This document shows, piece after piece, positions 1-8,407 of a stretch of 64,000 nt of DNA. The first letter of the stretch is position 1, and each line of letters begins with the position of its first letter. The notes under the pieces are model-generated. The model searched no databases and was not told where the DNA came from. It was given only the letters and a program-made list of their open reading frames with translations. The DNA is taken from NCBI GenBank assembly GCA_016700155.1, contig CP065001.1, positions 1,364,001-1,428,000 on the forward strand, in the 5' to 3' direction. This stretch comes from Ignavibacteriales bacterium. Its GTDB lineage: Bacteria > Bacteroidota > Ignavibacteria > Ignavibacteriales > Ignavibacteriaceae. The translations under genes were made by a program, and so were the position numbers.

Positions 1-426
1 GTAATTATCGTGCACGGACCTCAATCATCACCTGAAGTCGGAATGGATTATAATGGAACTTGTAAGGTCACAGGTGGTTTTGTTGTAATCTCGGGGACAA
101 ACTCTAACATGACACAAGCTCCGGGAAACACTTCAACACAGCGTTCTGTTCTTTTAAGAACGTCACAGAGTCTTAATGCAGGAACACTTTTCCATCTCGA
201 AGATACAAACGGGAATACTCTTTTAACCTTTGCACCAAACCGAAGATATTACTCAATAGTATTTTCTGATTCTGCATTAACAAATGGTACATCTTACAGA
301 GTTTATACGGGTGGAAGTTCAACCGGAACATTAAAGGATGGATTGTATACCGGGGGTACTTATTCAGGTGGAACACTTCGTACTACATTTACGCTCAATA
401 ATATTGTGCAGACGGTCACATTTTAA
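1..426 (+). CDS. Carbohydrate-binding (DUF4353-like) protein, 3' end only
   Basis: The reading frame is open to the left edge (the first codons read V-I-I-V), so the gene begins outside the window and only about 141 C-terminal residues are seen. They are rich in Gly, Ser and Thr, with the run YTGGTYSGGTL and the motif TFAPNRRYYSIVFSDSALTNGTSYRVYTGG. That pattern is known from the carbohydrate-binding DUF4353 domain found in CotH-type and secreted surface proteins. There is no T9SS sorting tail after the domain. A weak terminator follows. Function beyond probable extracellular glycan binding cannot be judged from this fragment. The GTG at position 10 is an internal valine, not a start. Confidence 0.6.
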   Translation, partial: VIIVHGPQSSPEVGMDYNGTCKVTGGFVVISGTNSNMTQAPGNTSTQRSVLLRTSQSLNAGTLFHLEDTNGNTLLTFAPNRRYYSIVFSDSALTNGTSYRVYTGGSSTGTLKDGLYTGGTYSGGTLRTTFTLNNIVQTVTF

Positions 427-463
427 AATTTAACCAATCAACCTTATTCAATAATACTGATGC

Positions 464-492
464 CGGGTAAAAATAATTATCCGTCATTTTTT
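464..492 (+). terminator. Rho-independent terminator after the partial surface-protein gene
   Basis: A 7-bp stem (CGGGTAA against TTATCCG, one G-U pair) with a 6-nt loop is followed by six T residues at 487-492. It lies about 40 nt after the upstream stop codon, as expected for the end of that transcript. Confidence 0.6.
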
Positions 493-595
493 AAGAATCT
501 TCATTTTGAAGCATCTGTATTAAGGAGTTATCACTTTTCAAATTAGATCTCTTGCAGATCGAATAGGTGACGTATTTAAGCGGCTGACGTAACTA

Positions 596-647
596 AAACG
601 AACAAGATTTCAATTATTAGATAAATTCTTAATATTTACGTTCGTTT
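596..647. repeat. Inverted repeat AAACGAAC/GTTCGTTT in the 427-762 intergenic region
   Basis: A perfect 8-bp inverted repeat with a 36-nt spacer lies about 60 nt upstream of the candidate yceD promoter. It could be an operator half-site pair or a chance palindrome. Apart from this, the terminator and the promoter, nothing else is recognisable in this 336-nt gap. Confidence 0.3.
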
Positions 648-686
648 GTTAAATTTTGGGGAACATCTCATACTCTTCTTACTTCT

Positions 687-716
687 TTCATACATCAAAA
701 AAGTTGTTTATCTTTG
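687..716 (+). promoter_or_regulatory. Bacteroidota-type promoter for the yceD-rpmF-fab operon
   Basis: The -7 element TATCTTTG (709-716) matches TAnnTTTG exactly. The -33 position has TTC (687-689) instead of TTG, at 19-nt spacing. Transcription would start near 722, leaving a leader of about 40 nt before yceD. The -33 mismatch lowers confidence. Confidence 0.5.
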
Positions 717-762
717 TAAGGATTGATATATTTCAGCTTGTTTTTGAAACTTTTTGTGACAA

Positions 763-1272
763 ATGATGATAATCAAGATCAGCAGTCTCAGTGACGGTGA
801 ACATAACTTTGAATTTATTGAGAAGTCAGAAAATGTTGGTCTTACAAATCCATTTGAGGGTGATACCCGCATAGTTCTGAAGTTAAGGAAAACTCATTCC
901 CAGGTTATTATTGACAATGAGCTTTCAATTAACTGTGGTTTTGAATGCGACAGGTGTGGTACTGAGTTCAAGCAGAACATTGTAACCAACTACCAGATAG
1001 TTTATTTGTTTGGAAAAGAGCCTGTTGAAAGTGATGCGGTCAATGTAATTTATCTGCCAGTTGATGCAGATAAAATCGATCTTAAACCTGAGATAATTGA
1101 TTACGCTACACTTGCTGTACCTATGAAAAAATTATGCCGGGAAGATTGTAAAGGACTTTGTTACAAATGCGGAAAGAACCTGAATGCAGGTGAATGCGGC
1201 TGCTCTGAAAACACAACAGATATCAGGTGGCAGCCATTAGCAGATTTGAAAGATAAATTAAATAAAAAATAA
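763..1272 (+). CDS. yceD: YceD (DUF177) family protein
   Basis: A 169-residue protein of the DUF177/YceD family, the usual partner encoded just upstream of rpmF. The family has been linked to 23S rRNA/large-subunit accumulation and shares transcripts with fatty-acid genes. Visible features are a central CGFECDRCGTEF segment and a C-terminal Cys cluster (CREDCKGLCYKCG...CGC), typical of the metal-binding version. Two ATG codons stand in tandem at 763 and 766, and the first is taken. No clear Shine-Dalgarno sequence is present. It is the first gene of the ten-gene ribosome/fatty-acid operon and is followed 14 nt later by rpmF. Confidence 0.85.
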   Translation: MMIIKISSLSDGEHNFEFIEKSENVGLTNPFEGDTRIVLKLRKTHSQVIIDNELSINCGFECDRCGTEFKQNIVTNYQIVYLFGKEPVESDAVNVIYLPVDADKIDLKPEIIDYATLAVPMKKLCREDCKGLCYKCGKNLNAGECGCSENTTDIRWQPLADLKDKLNKK

Positions 1273-1286
1273 ATAACGGAACTACA

Positions 1287-1466
1287 ATGCCAAATCCAAA
1301 ACGTAAGTGGTCTAAAAGCAGAAGAGACAAAAGAAGAACACATTACAAAGCAACTGTACCTGCATTAAGCACCTGCTCTCATTGCGGTGAAATGAAATTA
1401 TCTCATCGTGCCTGTCCTTCTTGCGGTTACTACAACGAACGATCAATGTTTTTACCGAAAAGCTAA
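1287..1466 (+). CDS. rpmF: 50S ribosomal protein bL32
   Basis: A 59-residue basic protein starting MPNPKRKWSKSRRDKRR, the standard bL32 N-terminus, and ending in a four-cysteine zinc ribbon (C30-x2-C33 and C43-x2-C46). The cysteines are intact, so this is the zinc-binding (C+) form. It is a structural component of the 50S subunit. The order yceD-rpmF-plsX-fabH is the classical arrangement that couples ribosome and lipid synthesis. Length and start are unambiguous. Confidence 0.95.
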   Translation: MPNPKRKWSKSRRDKRRTHYKATVPALSTCSHCGEMKLSHRACPSCGYYNERSMFLPKS

Positions 1467-1483
1467 CTCATTAGTTTTTATTA

Positions 1484-2515
1484 ATGAGCAATTCCGATCC
1501 ATTACCCGGAAAATGCAGAATAGTGGTTGATGCTATGGGGGGCGATTTCGCCCCTCAGAATGCTGTTTTAGGCGCACTACAAGCATTTGAGGAACGAAAA
1601 GATTTTGAATTGACTTTAGTAGGTGATGAAAAAAAAATTTTGCAAGTGATCAAATCCAACAACCTCAACCAATCGGGAATAAATCTACATCGCACCTCTG
1701 AAATAATTGAAATGTCAGACAATCCTACCACAGCAATTAAGAAAAAGACAGATTCATCAATCGTTATCGGTGCTACACTTGTAAGAGATAAAAAAGCAGA
1801 TGCCTTCGTTAGTGCCGGCAATACGGGTGCGATGATGGCTGCTTCAACATTGATAATCGGAAGGATTGCTGGTGTGGGCAGACCTACAATTGGGGCCTTG
1901 ATGCCGAATGAGTCCGGGGTTTGTGCACTGTTTGATGTTGGTGCAAGTGTTGATTCAAAACCAAGACACTTACTTGAATATGCAGTGATGGGATCAATTT
2001 ATGTCAAAGAACTTTTTGGCATTCAAAATCCGAAAGTCGGTGTGTTAAGTGTTGGTGAAGAAGACAGCAAGGGAAGCGAAGTTTCGCTTGCAGCGCTTGA
2101 ACTTATACGCAAAACCAACCTCAATTGTATTGGTAATGTTGAGGGAAGGGATATTCTAAAAGGTACAGCACACGTGATCGTCTGTGATGGCTATGTAGGG
2201 AACATCCTTTTAAAATTCGGTGAAGGCGTGCTTAATCTCCTTAAGTATAAATTTAAAGACTATGCTTCACGCGGTTTTATTAATAAATTGAAAATCGGAT
2301 TGATGAGAAATTCATTAAGAAGCATGCTAAAGGATTTCGATTACCAGGAATTTGGTGGTGTACCATTGCTTGGAGTTAACGGAATAAGTATTATTGGACA
2401 TGGATCCAGTACACCTAAAGCCATAAAAAATATGGTAATCCGTGCCCAGGAAATGTATGCTAAGAGCCTTGTACAAAAGATAGAAAATTCAATTAAACAG
2501 TATTCGAGTCTATAA
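1484..2515 (+). CDS. plsX: Phosphate acyltransferase PlsX
   Basis: A 343-residue PlsX, which converts acyl-ACP plus phosphate to acyl-phosphate for the PlsY step of phospholipid synthesis; it is a peripheral membrane enzyme. Recognisable segments are IVVDAMGGDFAP near residue 15, DNPTTAIKKKTDSSI, SAGNTGAMMAAS and the C-terminal GVNGISIIGHGSS. Length is normal for the family. It starts 17 nt after rpmF and is followed after 15 nt by fabH, in the usual operon order. Confidence 0.95.
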   Translation: MSNSDPLPGKCRIVVDAMGGDFAPQNAVLGALQAFEERKDFELTLVGDEKKILQVIKSNNLNQSGINLHRTSEIIEMSDNPTTAIKKKTDSSIVIGATLVRDKKADAFVSAGNTGAMMAASTLIIGRIAGVGRPTIGALMPNESGVCALFDVGASVDSKPRHLLEYAVMGSIYVKELFGIQNPKVGVLSVGEEDSKGSEVSLAALELIRKTNLNCIGNVEGRDILKGTAHVIVCDGYVGNILLKFGEGVLNLLKYKFKDYASRGFINKLKIGLMRNSLRSMLKDFDYQEFGGVPLLGVNGISIIGHGSSTPKAIKNMVIRAQEMYAKSLVQKIENSIKQYSSL

Positions 2516-2530
2516 ATTCCGGAATAATAA

Positions 2531-3532
2531 ATGTCAAAGAAAAATAAATACAGTGCAGTGATTACAGGATTGGGAATGTACGTCCCGGAAAAAATTCTTG
2601 ATAATGCCTATTTCGAAAAAATAATTGAAACAACTGATGAGTGGATAACAACCAGAACCGGTATTAAAGAAAGACGTGTTCTTGAAAACGGTGCAACGAG
2701 TGATCTCGCAATTCGTGCAGCCGAAGATTTACTAAAAACCACCAACATTAACGCTGATGAAATTGATGTTATAATAGTTGCGACTGTTACACCGGATATG
2801 TTCTTCCCGGCAACCGCGTGCCTTGTGCAGGATAAAATCGGGGCTAAAAATGCCTGGGGTTTTGATTTATCCGCAGCTTGTTCAGGATTTTTATTCGCAT
2901 ATCAGACGGGATGCTCATTAGTTGAATCAGGTGCCTATAAAAAAGTTATGGTGATAGGCGCAGACAAAATGAGTGCGATTGTTGATTACACTGACCGGAA
3001 TAATTGTATTCTTTTTGGTGATGGTGCTGCAGCCATACTTCTTGAAGCAAGCGAAGATCTGTCAATTGGATTACAGGACTCACTTCTGAAAGTAGACGGA
3101 AGCGGCAGAGAAAGTCTCTATATGAAAGGTGGCGGAAGTCTGAATCCTTCTTCCTATAAAACAGTTGATAATAAAATGCATTACCTTTACCAGGATGGTA
3201 AAGCAGTTTTCAAAGTTGCAGTAAAAGGAATGGCGGATATTTCTTACGAGATAATGAAGAAAAATAATCTGACTTCTGATGATGTTGCCTATCTTGTTCC
3301 GCATCAGGCAAACCTGAGAATCATTTCTGCAACTGCTGAACGTATGGGAATTGAAAAAGAAAAAGTTATGATCAATATTGATAAGTACGGAAACACAACT
3401 GCCGCAACTATCCCGCTGTGTCTTGTTGAGTATTACAGGCAAGGTAAAATCAAAAAAGGTGATAAACTGATTCTTGCTGCCTTTGGCGCGGGATTCACTT
3501 GGGGATCGAGTTATCTTGTCTGGGGAATTTAA
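2531..3532 (+). CDS. fabH: Beta-ketoacyl-ACP synthase III (FabH)
   Basis: A 333-residue KAS III that starts each fatty-acid chain by condensing acetyl-CoA or a branched acyl-CoA with malonyl-ACP. The Cys-His-Asn triad is complete: C117 in SAACSGFLFAY, H258 in PHQANLRI and N288 in YGNTTAAT. The C-terminal FGAGFTWGS is also conserved. It sits between plsX and fabD in the operon. The preferred starter unit cannot be read from the sequence. Confidence 0.96.
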   Translation: MSKKNKYSAVITGLGMYVPEKILDNAYFEKIIETTDEWITTRTGIKERRVLENGATSDLAIRAAEDLLKTTNINADEIDVIIVATVTPDMFFPATACLVQDKIGAKNAWGFDLSAACSGFLFAYQTGCSLVESGAYKKVMVIGADKMSAIVDYTDRNNCILFGDGAAAILLEASEDLSIGLQDSLLKVDGSGRESLYMKGGGSLNPSSYKTVDNKMHYLYQDGKAVFKVAVKGMADISYEIMKKNNLTSDDVAYLVPHQANLRIISATAERMGIEKEKVMINIDKYGNTTAATIPLCLVEYYRQGKIKKGDKLILAAFGAGFTWGSSYLVWGI

Positions 3533-3563
3533 TTTTTAAAAATTACTTTATACTTTATTGCTG

Positions 3564-4478
3564 ATGAATAAAATTGGTTTTCTATTTCCGGGTCAGGGTT
3601 CCCAGTATGTTGGAATGGCAAAAGACCTGTACGAAAATTCCGTTGAAGCAAAAGAGATGATTAAAACCGCTGATGATGCACTGGAGATTAATTTATCTCA
3701 TATCATATTCAACGGACCGGAAGAACATCTTAAGCAAACGGAATTTACCCAACCCGCAATATTTCTTCACAGTGTGGTCCTCTCAAGTATTATAAGAACA
3801 ATTAGTCCATTCGCCGCAGCCGGACATTCTCTTGGTGAGTATTCTGCCTTAGTTGCAGCAGGGTCAATTCAGTTTTATGAAGCAATAAAATTAGTTCGTG
3901 AACGGGGAAAAGCGATGCAACAATCCGGCATTGATAATCCAGGTACAATGGCTGCAGTTGTTGGTTTAGAACAAGTTAAAGTTGAAGAGTTCTGTAAACA
4001 AGCTTCTGCCGAGGGTGTAGTGCAATGCGCAAATTTTAATTCGCCGGGACAGATTGTAATATCTGGTTCTGTTACCGGAGTTCATAAAGCAATGGAAATT
4101 TGTAAATCAAACGGCGCAAAAATGGTTAAGGAACTTGTAGTCAGCGGTGCGTTCCATTCACCTTTGATGAGTTCCGCAAAAGAAAAATTAAAAGAAGCAC
4201 TGGACGCGACCAATTTTTATAACAGTAAATTTCCTGTTTATGCTAATGTTACCGCACAACCGGTTAACGACAAGGAAGAAATAAAAAAACTTTTGTACCA
4301 GCAGGTTACCTCGCCGGTTAGATGGGAAGAAACAATTCAGAATATGGTAAAAGATGGTATTACTGAATTTATCGAAATCGGTCCCGGTAAAGTTTTGCAG
4401 GGACTAGTAAAAAGAATAACCCCGGAAATTCCTTACTCCGGTATTGATAAATTTGCAGATGTGGAGAAGTTCCTTTGA
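3564..4478 (+). CDS. fabD: Malonyl-CoA:ACP transacylase (FabD)
   Basis: A 304-residue FabD that moves the malonyl group from CoA to ACP. The N-terminus reads MNKIGFLFPGQGSQYVGMA and the nucleophile is S89 in GHSLGE; the C-terminal EIGPGKVLQGL is typical. The ATG at 3564 is preferred over an in-frame TTG at 3558 because family members begin a few residues before FLFPGQGSQ. No Shine-Dalgarno is seen, as is common in Bacteroidota. The stop overlaps the next start by 4 nt (TTGA). Confidence 0.94.
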   Translation: MNKIGFLFPGQGSQYVGMAKDLYENSVEAKEMIKTADDALEINLSHIIFNGPEEHLKQTEFTQPAIFLHSVVLSSIIRTISPFAAAGHSLGEYSALVAAGSIQFYEAIKLVRERGKAMQQSGIDNPGTMAAVVGLEQVKVEEFCKQASAEGVVQCANFNSPGQIVISGSVTGVHKAMEICKSNGAKMVKELVVSGAFHSPLMSSAKEKLKEALDATNFYNSKFPVYANVTAQPVNDKEEIKKLLYQQVTSPVRWEETIQNMVKDGITEFIEIGPGKVLQGLVKRITPEIPYSGIDKFADVEKFL

Positions 4479-5074
4479 ACTCAAATGGTAAAGCAAAATA
4501 TGTTAACGGATTAAAAATAGATCCAACGATTTTTACATTCACTTTTTCATGTAAATGTAATGGTGAATGCTGCCACTACGGTGTTTATACTGATTTGGAT
4601 GAATCCAAAATGATTCTAGGAATAAAAGATAAAATCATTCCATTGATGGATGAAACTCAGTCAAAAAATACCGCAGACTGGTTTGAAGTTCCGGAAGAGG
4701 ATTCGGATTTTCCTTCAGGCATAGCTGTCGGCACCAATATTATTAATAAAAAGTGTTCTTTCCTGGATAAAGATGGTTTGTGTACACTTCAAAAACTTGC
4801 CGGACTTGAGGGCAATCACAAATGGGATTATAAGCCTCAGTACTGTATACTTTTCCCATTAACTATTTTTGAAAACTCGCTTACTATAGATGATGAACAC
4901 ATAGACCGTCTTCATACCTGCAATAAAAATCCAAATACAACACAATCAATTTTTGATGCATGTCGTGAAGAAATAAGACACTTTTTTGGTGAAGAAGGAT
5001 TTGCTGAGATTGAAGAATACAGGAAAGAATTCCTATCAGAACATTTTGCGGGAGTAGAAAAAAATGATAAGTAA
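4475..5074 (+). CDS. DUF3109-type Cys-cluster protein embedded in the fab operon
   Basis: A 199-residue protein with C26-x-C28-x3-C32-C33 (CKCNGECC) near the N-terminus and five later cysteines (CSFLD, CTLQ, YCILFP, HTCNK, ACREE). This layout resembles the DUF3109/YkgJ-like family, thought to bind zinc or an Fe-S cluster; the biochemical role is unknown. It starts with TTG overlapping the fabD stop, and its 3' end overlaps fabG by 11 nt, so it is translationally coupled to both neighbours. That suggests a role linked to fatty-acid synthesis, or simple co-expression. Family assignment rests on the Cys pattern only. Confidence 0.65.
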   Translation: MNSNGKAKYVNGLKIDPTIFTFTFSCKCNGECCHYGVYTDLDESKMILGIKDKIIPLMDETQSKNTADWFEVPEEDSDFPSGIAVGTNIINKKCSFLDKDGLCTLQKLAGLEGNHKWDYKPQYCILFPLTIFENSLTIDDEHIDRLHTCNKNPNTTQSIFDACREEIRHFFGEEGFAEIEEYRKEFLSEHFAGVEKNDK

Positions 5075-5840
5075 TCAGGATAACTCACATAATAAAAGGG
5101 CAATTGTTACAGGCGGAACAAGAGGGATAGGCAGAGCTATTGTGAAAGAACTTGCCTCAAGAAGCTGCTGCGGCGTATTGTTTTCAGATGTCGCGTTTGT
5201 TTACAATAGCTGCGATGAATGCGCAGATGAGTTAATGGCTGAAGTTGATTATCCCGGAATAAAAATACACGCGTTCAAAGCGGACGCTTCATCACTTACG
5301 GATGCGCAGGCATCAGTCGATGCAGCCATTGAAAAACTTGGGGGTGTTGATATACTTGTTAATAATGCCGGAATAACACGTGACAATTTACTTCTTAGAA
5401 TGAGTGAAAAAGATTTTGATGATGTTATTAATGCAAATCTTAAAAGTGTATTCAACTACACCAAAGCAGTATTAAAACCAATGATTGCTCAGAGATATGG
5501 AAGAATAGTAAATATAGCTTCTGTCGTTGCTCTTATAGGAAATCCCGGACAGGCAAATTATGTAGCATCAAAGGCAGGTGTAATAGGGTTTACTAAATCA
5601 ATGGCACGTGAACTTGCATCAAGAGGAATAACCGTTAACGCAATCGCTCCCGGTTTTATTGAAACAGATATGACCGGCAAACTAACTGACGAACAAAAAC
5701 AAAAGCTTGTTCAGAATGTGCCGATGGGAAGAATGGGTAAACCCGAAGATATAGCGAAAGTAGTCGCATTTCTGTGCAGCAAAGACGCCGACTATATAAC
5801 GGGACAGGTAATAGCTGTCGATGGCGGCATGACGATGTAA
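5064..5840 (+). CDS. fabG: 3-oxoacyl-ACP reductase (FabG)
   Basis: A 258-residue short-chain dehydrogenase. The NADPH-binding motif TGGTRGIGRA is at residues 16-25, NNAG at 100-103, and the catalytic set is S153, Y166 and K170 (YVASK). The C-terminal GQVIAVDGGMTM is typical of FabG. It reduces 3-oxoacyl-ACP in the elongation cycle. Between the first two strands it has a cysteine-containing stretch (SRSCCGVLFSDVAFVYNSC) longer than in common FabG proteins. The ATG overlaps the preceding gene by 11 nt. Confidence 0.93.
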   Translation: MISNQDNSHNKRAIVTGGTRGIGRAIVKELASRSCCGVLFSDVAFVYNSCDECADELMAEVDYPGIKIHAFKADASSLTDAQASVDAAIEKLGGVDILVNNAGITRDNLLLRMSEKDFDDVINANLKSVFNYTKAVLKPMIAQRYGRIVNIASVVALIGNPGQANYVASKAGVIGFTKSMARELASRGITVNAIAPGFIETDMTGKLTDEQKQKLVQNVPMGRMGKPEDIAKVVAFLCSKDADYITGQVIAVDGGMTM

Positions 5841-5935
5841 CCATTTATTTTATATGGTAGGATGTGAAATTTTCTTAAATTTAAAACAGTAAATAATAAC
5901 TCAATAAATAATTAACTAAAGGATAGGAGAATAAA

Positions 5936-6169
5936 ATGGACGTTGAAGCTAAAGTTAAAGAGATTATAATAGACAAGTTAGGTGTTGAAGAATCTCAGAT
6001 TACACCCGAAGCTTCTTTTACGAATGATTTAGGTGCAGATTCGCTTGATATAGTAGAACTAGTTATGGGATTTGAAAGTGCTTTCCAGGTATCAATTCCT
6101 GATGAAGATGCAGAGAAAATTGGAACAGTTGGAGACGCTATAAAATATCTAAAAGAAAAATTAAGCTGA
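5936..6169 (+). CDS. acpP: Acyl carrier protein
   Basis: A 77-residue acidic protein with the phosphopantetheine attachment site S36 in LGADSLDIVELVM. It carries the growing acyl chain for the Fab enzymes encoded around it. The upstream AGGA-containing stretch (aggataggag) is the clearest ribosome-binding region in the operon, fitting the high ACP demand. A 95-nt gap precedes the gene and a strong hairpin follows, so it may have its own expression control. Confidence 0.97.
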   Translation: MDVEAKVKEIIIDKLGVEESQITPEASFTNDLGADSLDIVELVMGFESAFQVSIPDEDAEKIGTVGDAIKYLKEKLS

Positions 6170-6177
6170 TTTTTTAA

Positions 6178-6198
6178 TGTGCGGGTTTTTCCCGCACA
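6178..6198 (+). terminator. acpP-fabF intercistronic hairpin
   Basis: A perfect 8-bp stem (TGTGCGGG/CCCGCACA) closes a T5 loop right after the acpP stop. No T tract follows on the plus strand, so it is more likely an mRNA-stabilising or attenuating element than a full terminator. It could let acpP mRNA outnumber fabF mRNA. Confidence 0.6.
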
Positions 6199-6247
6199 AA
6201 CAGCTTAATACCAATTTATTTCACTGAAAATTTCTCAGGAGTTTTGA

Positions 6248-7495
6248 ATGAAGAGGCGAAGGGTAGTTGTAACCGGGATGGGTGCAATTACTCCTATTGG
6301 AATCGGAGTAGATCAGTTCTGGGAAGCAATGATGCAGGGGAAAACAGGTGCTAATTTAATTACAAAGTTCGACGCATCAGGCTTTGATACAAAATTTGCT
6401 TGCGAAGTAAAAAACTTTGATCCCCTAAACTACATAGATAAAAAAACTATTCGGCGAATGGATTTATTTACGCAATACTCCATTGCATCCGCTGAAATGG
6501 CTATTTCCCAATCCGGAATTAATCTTGAAAAAATCGATAATGAAAGATTCGGAGTAATTTACGGCAGTGGTATTGGAGGAATGGACACGCTTCAAAATCA
6601 GCATTGGATATATTTTGAATCTAAAGACCCGGGTAAAATAAGTCCGTTCTTCGTTCCAATGATGATCTCAGATATAGCTGCGGGACAGATATCAATCAAG
6701 TACAAACTTAAAGGTCCCAATTATGCAACTACATCGGCTTGCGCCACATCTTCGCATGCGATTGCAGACGCGTACATATTAATAGAAAGAGGCAGTGCCG
6801 ACCTGATGATATGCGGAGGTTCAGAAGCTGCGATCACTGAAATGTCCATTGGCGGTTTCAATGCGATGAAAGCGCTTTCAACATGGAATGACAGGTATGC
6901 GGAAGCTTCAAGACCATTTGATATTGACAGAAACGGTTTTGTTATGGGCGAAGGTTCTGGTACACTCATACTTGAAGAATATGAACATGCTGTAAACAGA
7001 GGTGCAACAATATTTGCTGAAATTTCAGGAATCGGGCTTACCGGTGATGCACACCATATAACAGCCCCGGCTCCCGGCGGCGAAGGTGCGGTAAGATCAA
7101 TGAAAGAAGCTTTGAGAGATGCGGGTATCAGCATAACCGATGTTGATTATATAAACGCACACGGCACATCAACTCCGCACAACGATATTAACGAGACTAT
7201 GGCAATCAAAACTTTGTTTGGTGATCATGCAAATAAGTTAGTTGTCAGTTCAACAAAATCAATGACAGGTCACCTGCTTGGTGCTGCCGGCGGTGTTGAA
7301 GCAATTGCAACTGTGCTTGCTATAAAAAATGATATTGTCCCGCCAACAATAAATCTTACAAAAAATGATCCCCAGTGTGATCTGTTTTATAGCCCCGTAA
7401 AACCGACCAGCCGAAAAATAAATTATGCTATAAGCAATACATTTGGTTTTGGCGGACACAACGCTTCACTTTTATTCAAAAAGTTTGAGGAATAG
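6248..7495 (+). CDS. fabF: Beta-ketoacyl-ACP synthase II (FabF)
   Basis: A 415-residue KAS II that condenses malonyl-ACP with acyl-ACP. The nucleophile is C165 in TTSACATSSHA; the two catalytic histidines lie in NAHGTSTPHND and TKSMTGHLLGAAG. MKRRRVVVTGMGAITP is the usual N-terminus and the C-terminal NTFGFGGHNASLLF is intact. It follows acpP, as in most bacteria, and is 2 nt from rnc. Confidence 0.97.
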   Translation: MKRRRVVVTGMGAITPIGIGVDQFWEAMMQGKTGANLITKFDASGFDTKFACEVKNFDPLNYIDKKTIRRMDLFTQYSIASAEMAISQSGINLEKIDNERFGVIYGSGIGGMDTLQNQHWIYFESKDPGKISPFFVPMMISDIAAGQISIKYKLKGPNYATTSACATSSHAIADAYILIERGSADLMICGGSEAAITEMSIGGFNAMKALSTWNDRYAEASRPFDIDRNGFVMGEGSGTLILEEYEHAVNRGATIFAEISGIGLTGDAHHITAPAPGGEGAVRSMKEALRDAGISITDVDYINAHGTSTPHNDINETMAIKTLFGDHANKLVVSSTKSMTGHLLGAAGGVEAIATVLAIKNDIVPPTINLTKNDPQCDLFYSPVKPTSRKINYAISNTFGFGGHNASLLFKKFEE

Positions 7496-7497
7496 TT

Positions 7498-8280
7498 TTG
7501 GCTGGATTCTTCTCCTGGTTGTTAAAAATAATCAAGCAACGGGAAGAAACAATCCGTTCAAAAAATATTTCAAGATTTTTAACTTCTCAGAAATTTGATG
7601 ACCTTGAAAAATCAGCAGGCATAATTGTAAAAGACAAATCCTTTTACATACAGGCACTAATGCACAGGTCGTATCTTGAACAGAGTTCAGAGTATCTTGT
7701 ATCAAACGAAAGACTTGAATTTTTAGGTGACTCAGTATTAAATCTTGCAGTGGCAGAATATCTGTTCAAATCGTTCCCTGAACAGAACGAAGGATTTCTA
7801 ACAAAAGTAAGAGCAAAATTAGTTAACAGGGTCGCGCTTGCAGATGCTGCCGATGGAATAAATCTTTCCAGGTTTCTGCTGATAAGTAAAAATCTTTCCA
7901 CCACTTTTTCTAACGGATCAAAAACTATTCTTGCCGACGCTTTCGAAGCATTGATCGGCGCAATTTATCTTGATGGCGGTCTCGATGCTGCCAAAGAATT
8001 CGTAAACCGTACTCTTATTATTCCAAATTCAAAAGCCGGTGACCATTTGATTGATGAAAACTTCAAAAGTCAGCTGCTTGAATATGCCCAGGCAAACAGG
8101 CTGGATAATCCAACTTATATAGTTGTGAAGGAAGAAGGTCCGCAGCACGACAGAATATTTACAATCAAAGTAATAATTGGTGACACTGAATATGGTACAG
8201 GTCAGGGCAAGAATAAAAAAAGCGCCGAACAGAACGCAGCACAAAGAGCATTAAAGAAAATTAATCAGCAGTTATCCTGA
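7498..8280 (+). CDS. rnc: Ribonuclease III
   Basis: A 260-residue RNase III that cleaves double-stranded RNA in rRNA maturation and mRNA turnover. The signature ERLEFLGDSVLNLAVAEYLF and the second acidic cluster ADAFEALIGAIYLDGG form the catalytic domain, and a dsRNA-binding domain ends in KKSAEQNAAQRALKKI. The protein has an N-terminal extension of about 35 residues relative to E. coli. The start is TTG, 2 nt after the fabF stop; no ATG fits. fab-rnc linkage is common. Confidence 0.95.
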   Translation: MAGFFSWLLKIIKQREETIRSKNISRFLTSQKFDDLEKSAGIIVKDKSFYIQALMHRSYLEQSSEYLVSNERLEFLGDSVLNLAVAEYLFKSFPEQNEGFLTKVRAKLVNRVALADAADGINLSRFLLISKNLSTTFSNGSKTILADAFEALIGAIYLDGGLDAAKEFVNRTLIIPNSKAGDHLIDENFKSQLLEYAQANRLDNPTYIVVKEEGPQHDRIFTIKVIIGDTEYGTGQGKNKKSAEQNAAQRALKKINQQLS

Positions 8281-8407
8281 TATTTTTAAGGAACACCACT
8301 GTAATTACCCTTCAAATTTTAGACTTCTTTTATAAAATAATTAGTTAAATTTGGTAACGAAAAATAGTTCTGTTTAAAATTATAATTTTTGTAGAGAGAG
8401 AAGACAT

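Noticed and set aside
8281..8407. Glycine riboswitch before gcvP
   Set aside because: The 127-nt leader is AT-rich and lacks the paired GGAGA-type cores of tandem glycine aptamers.
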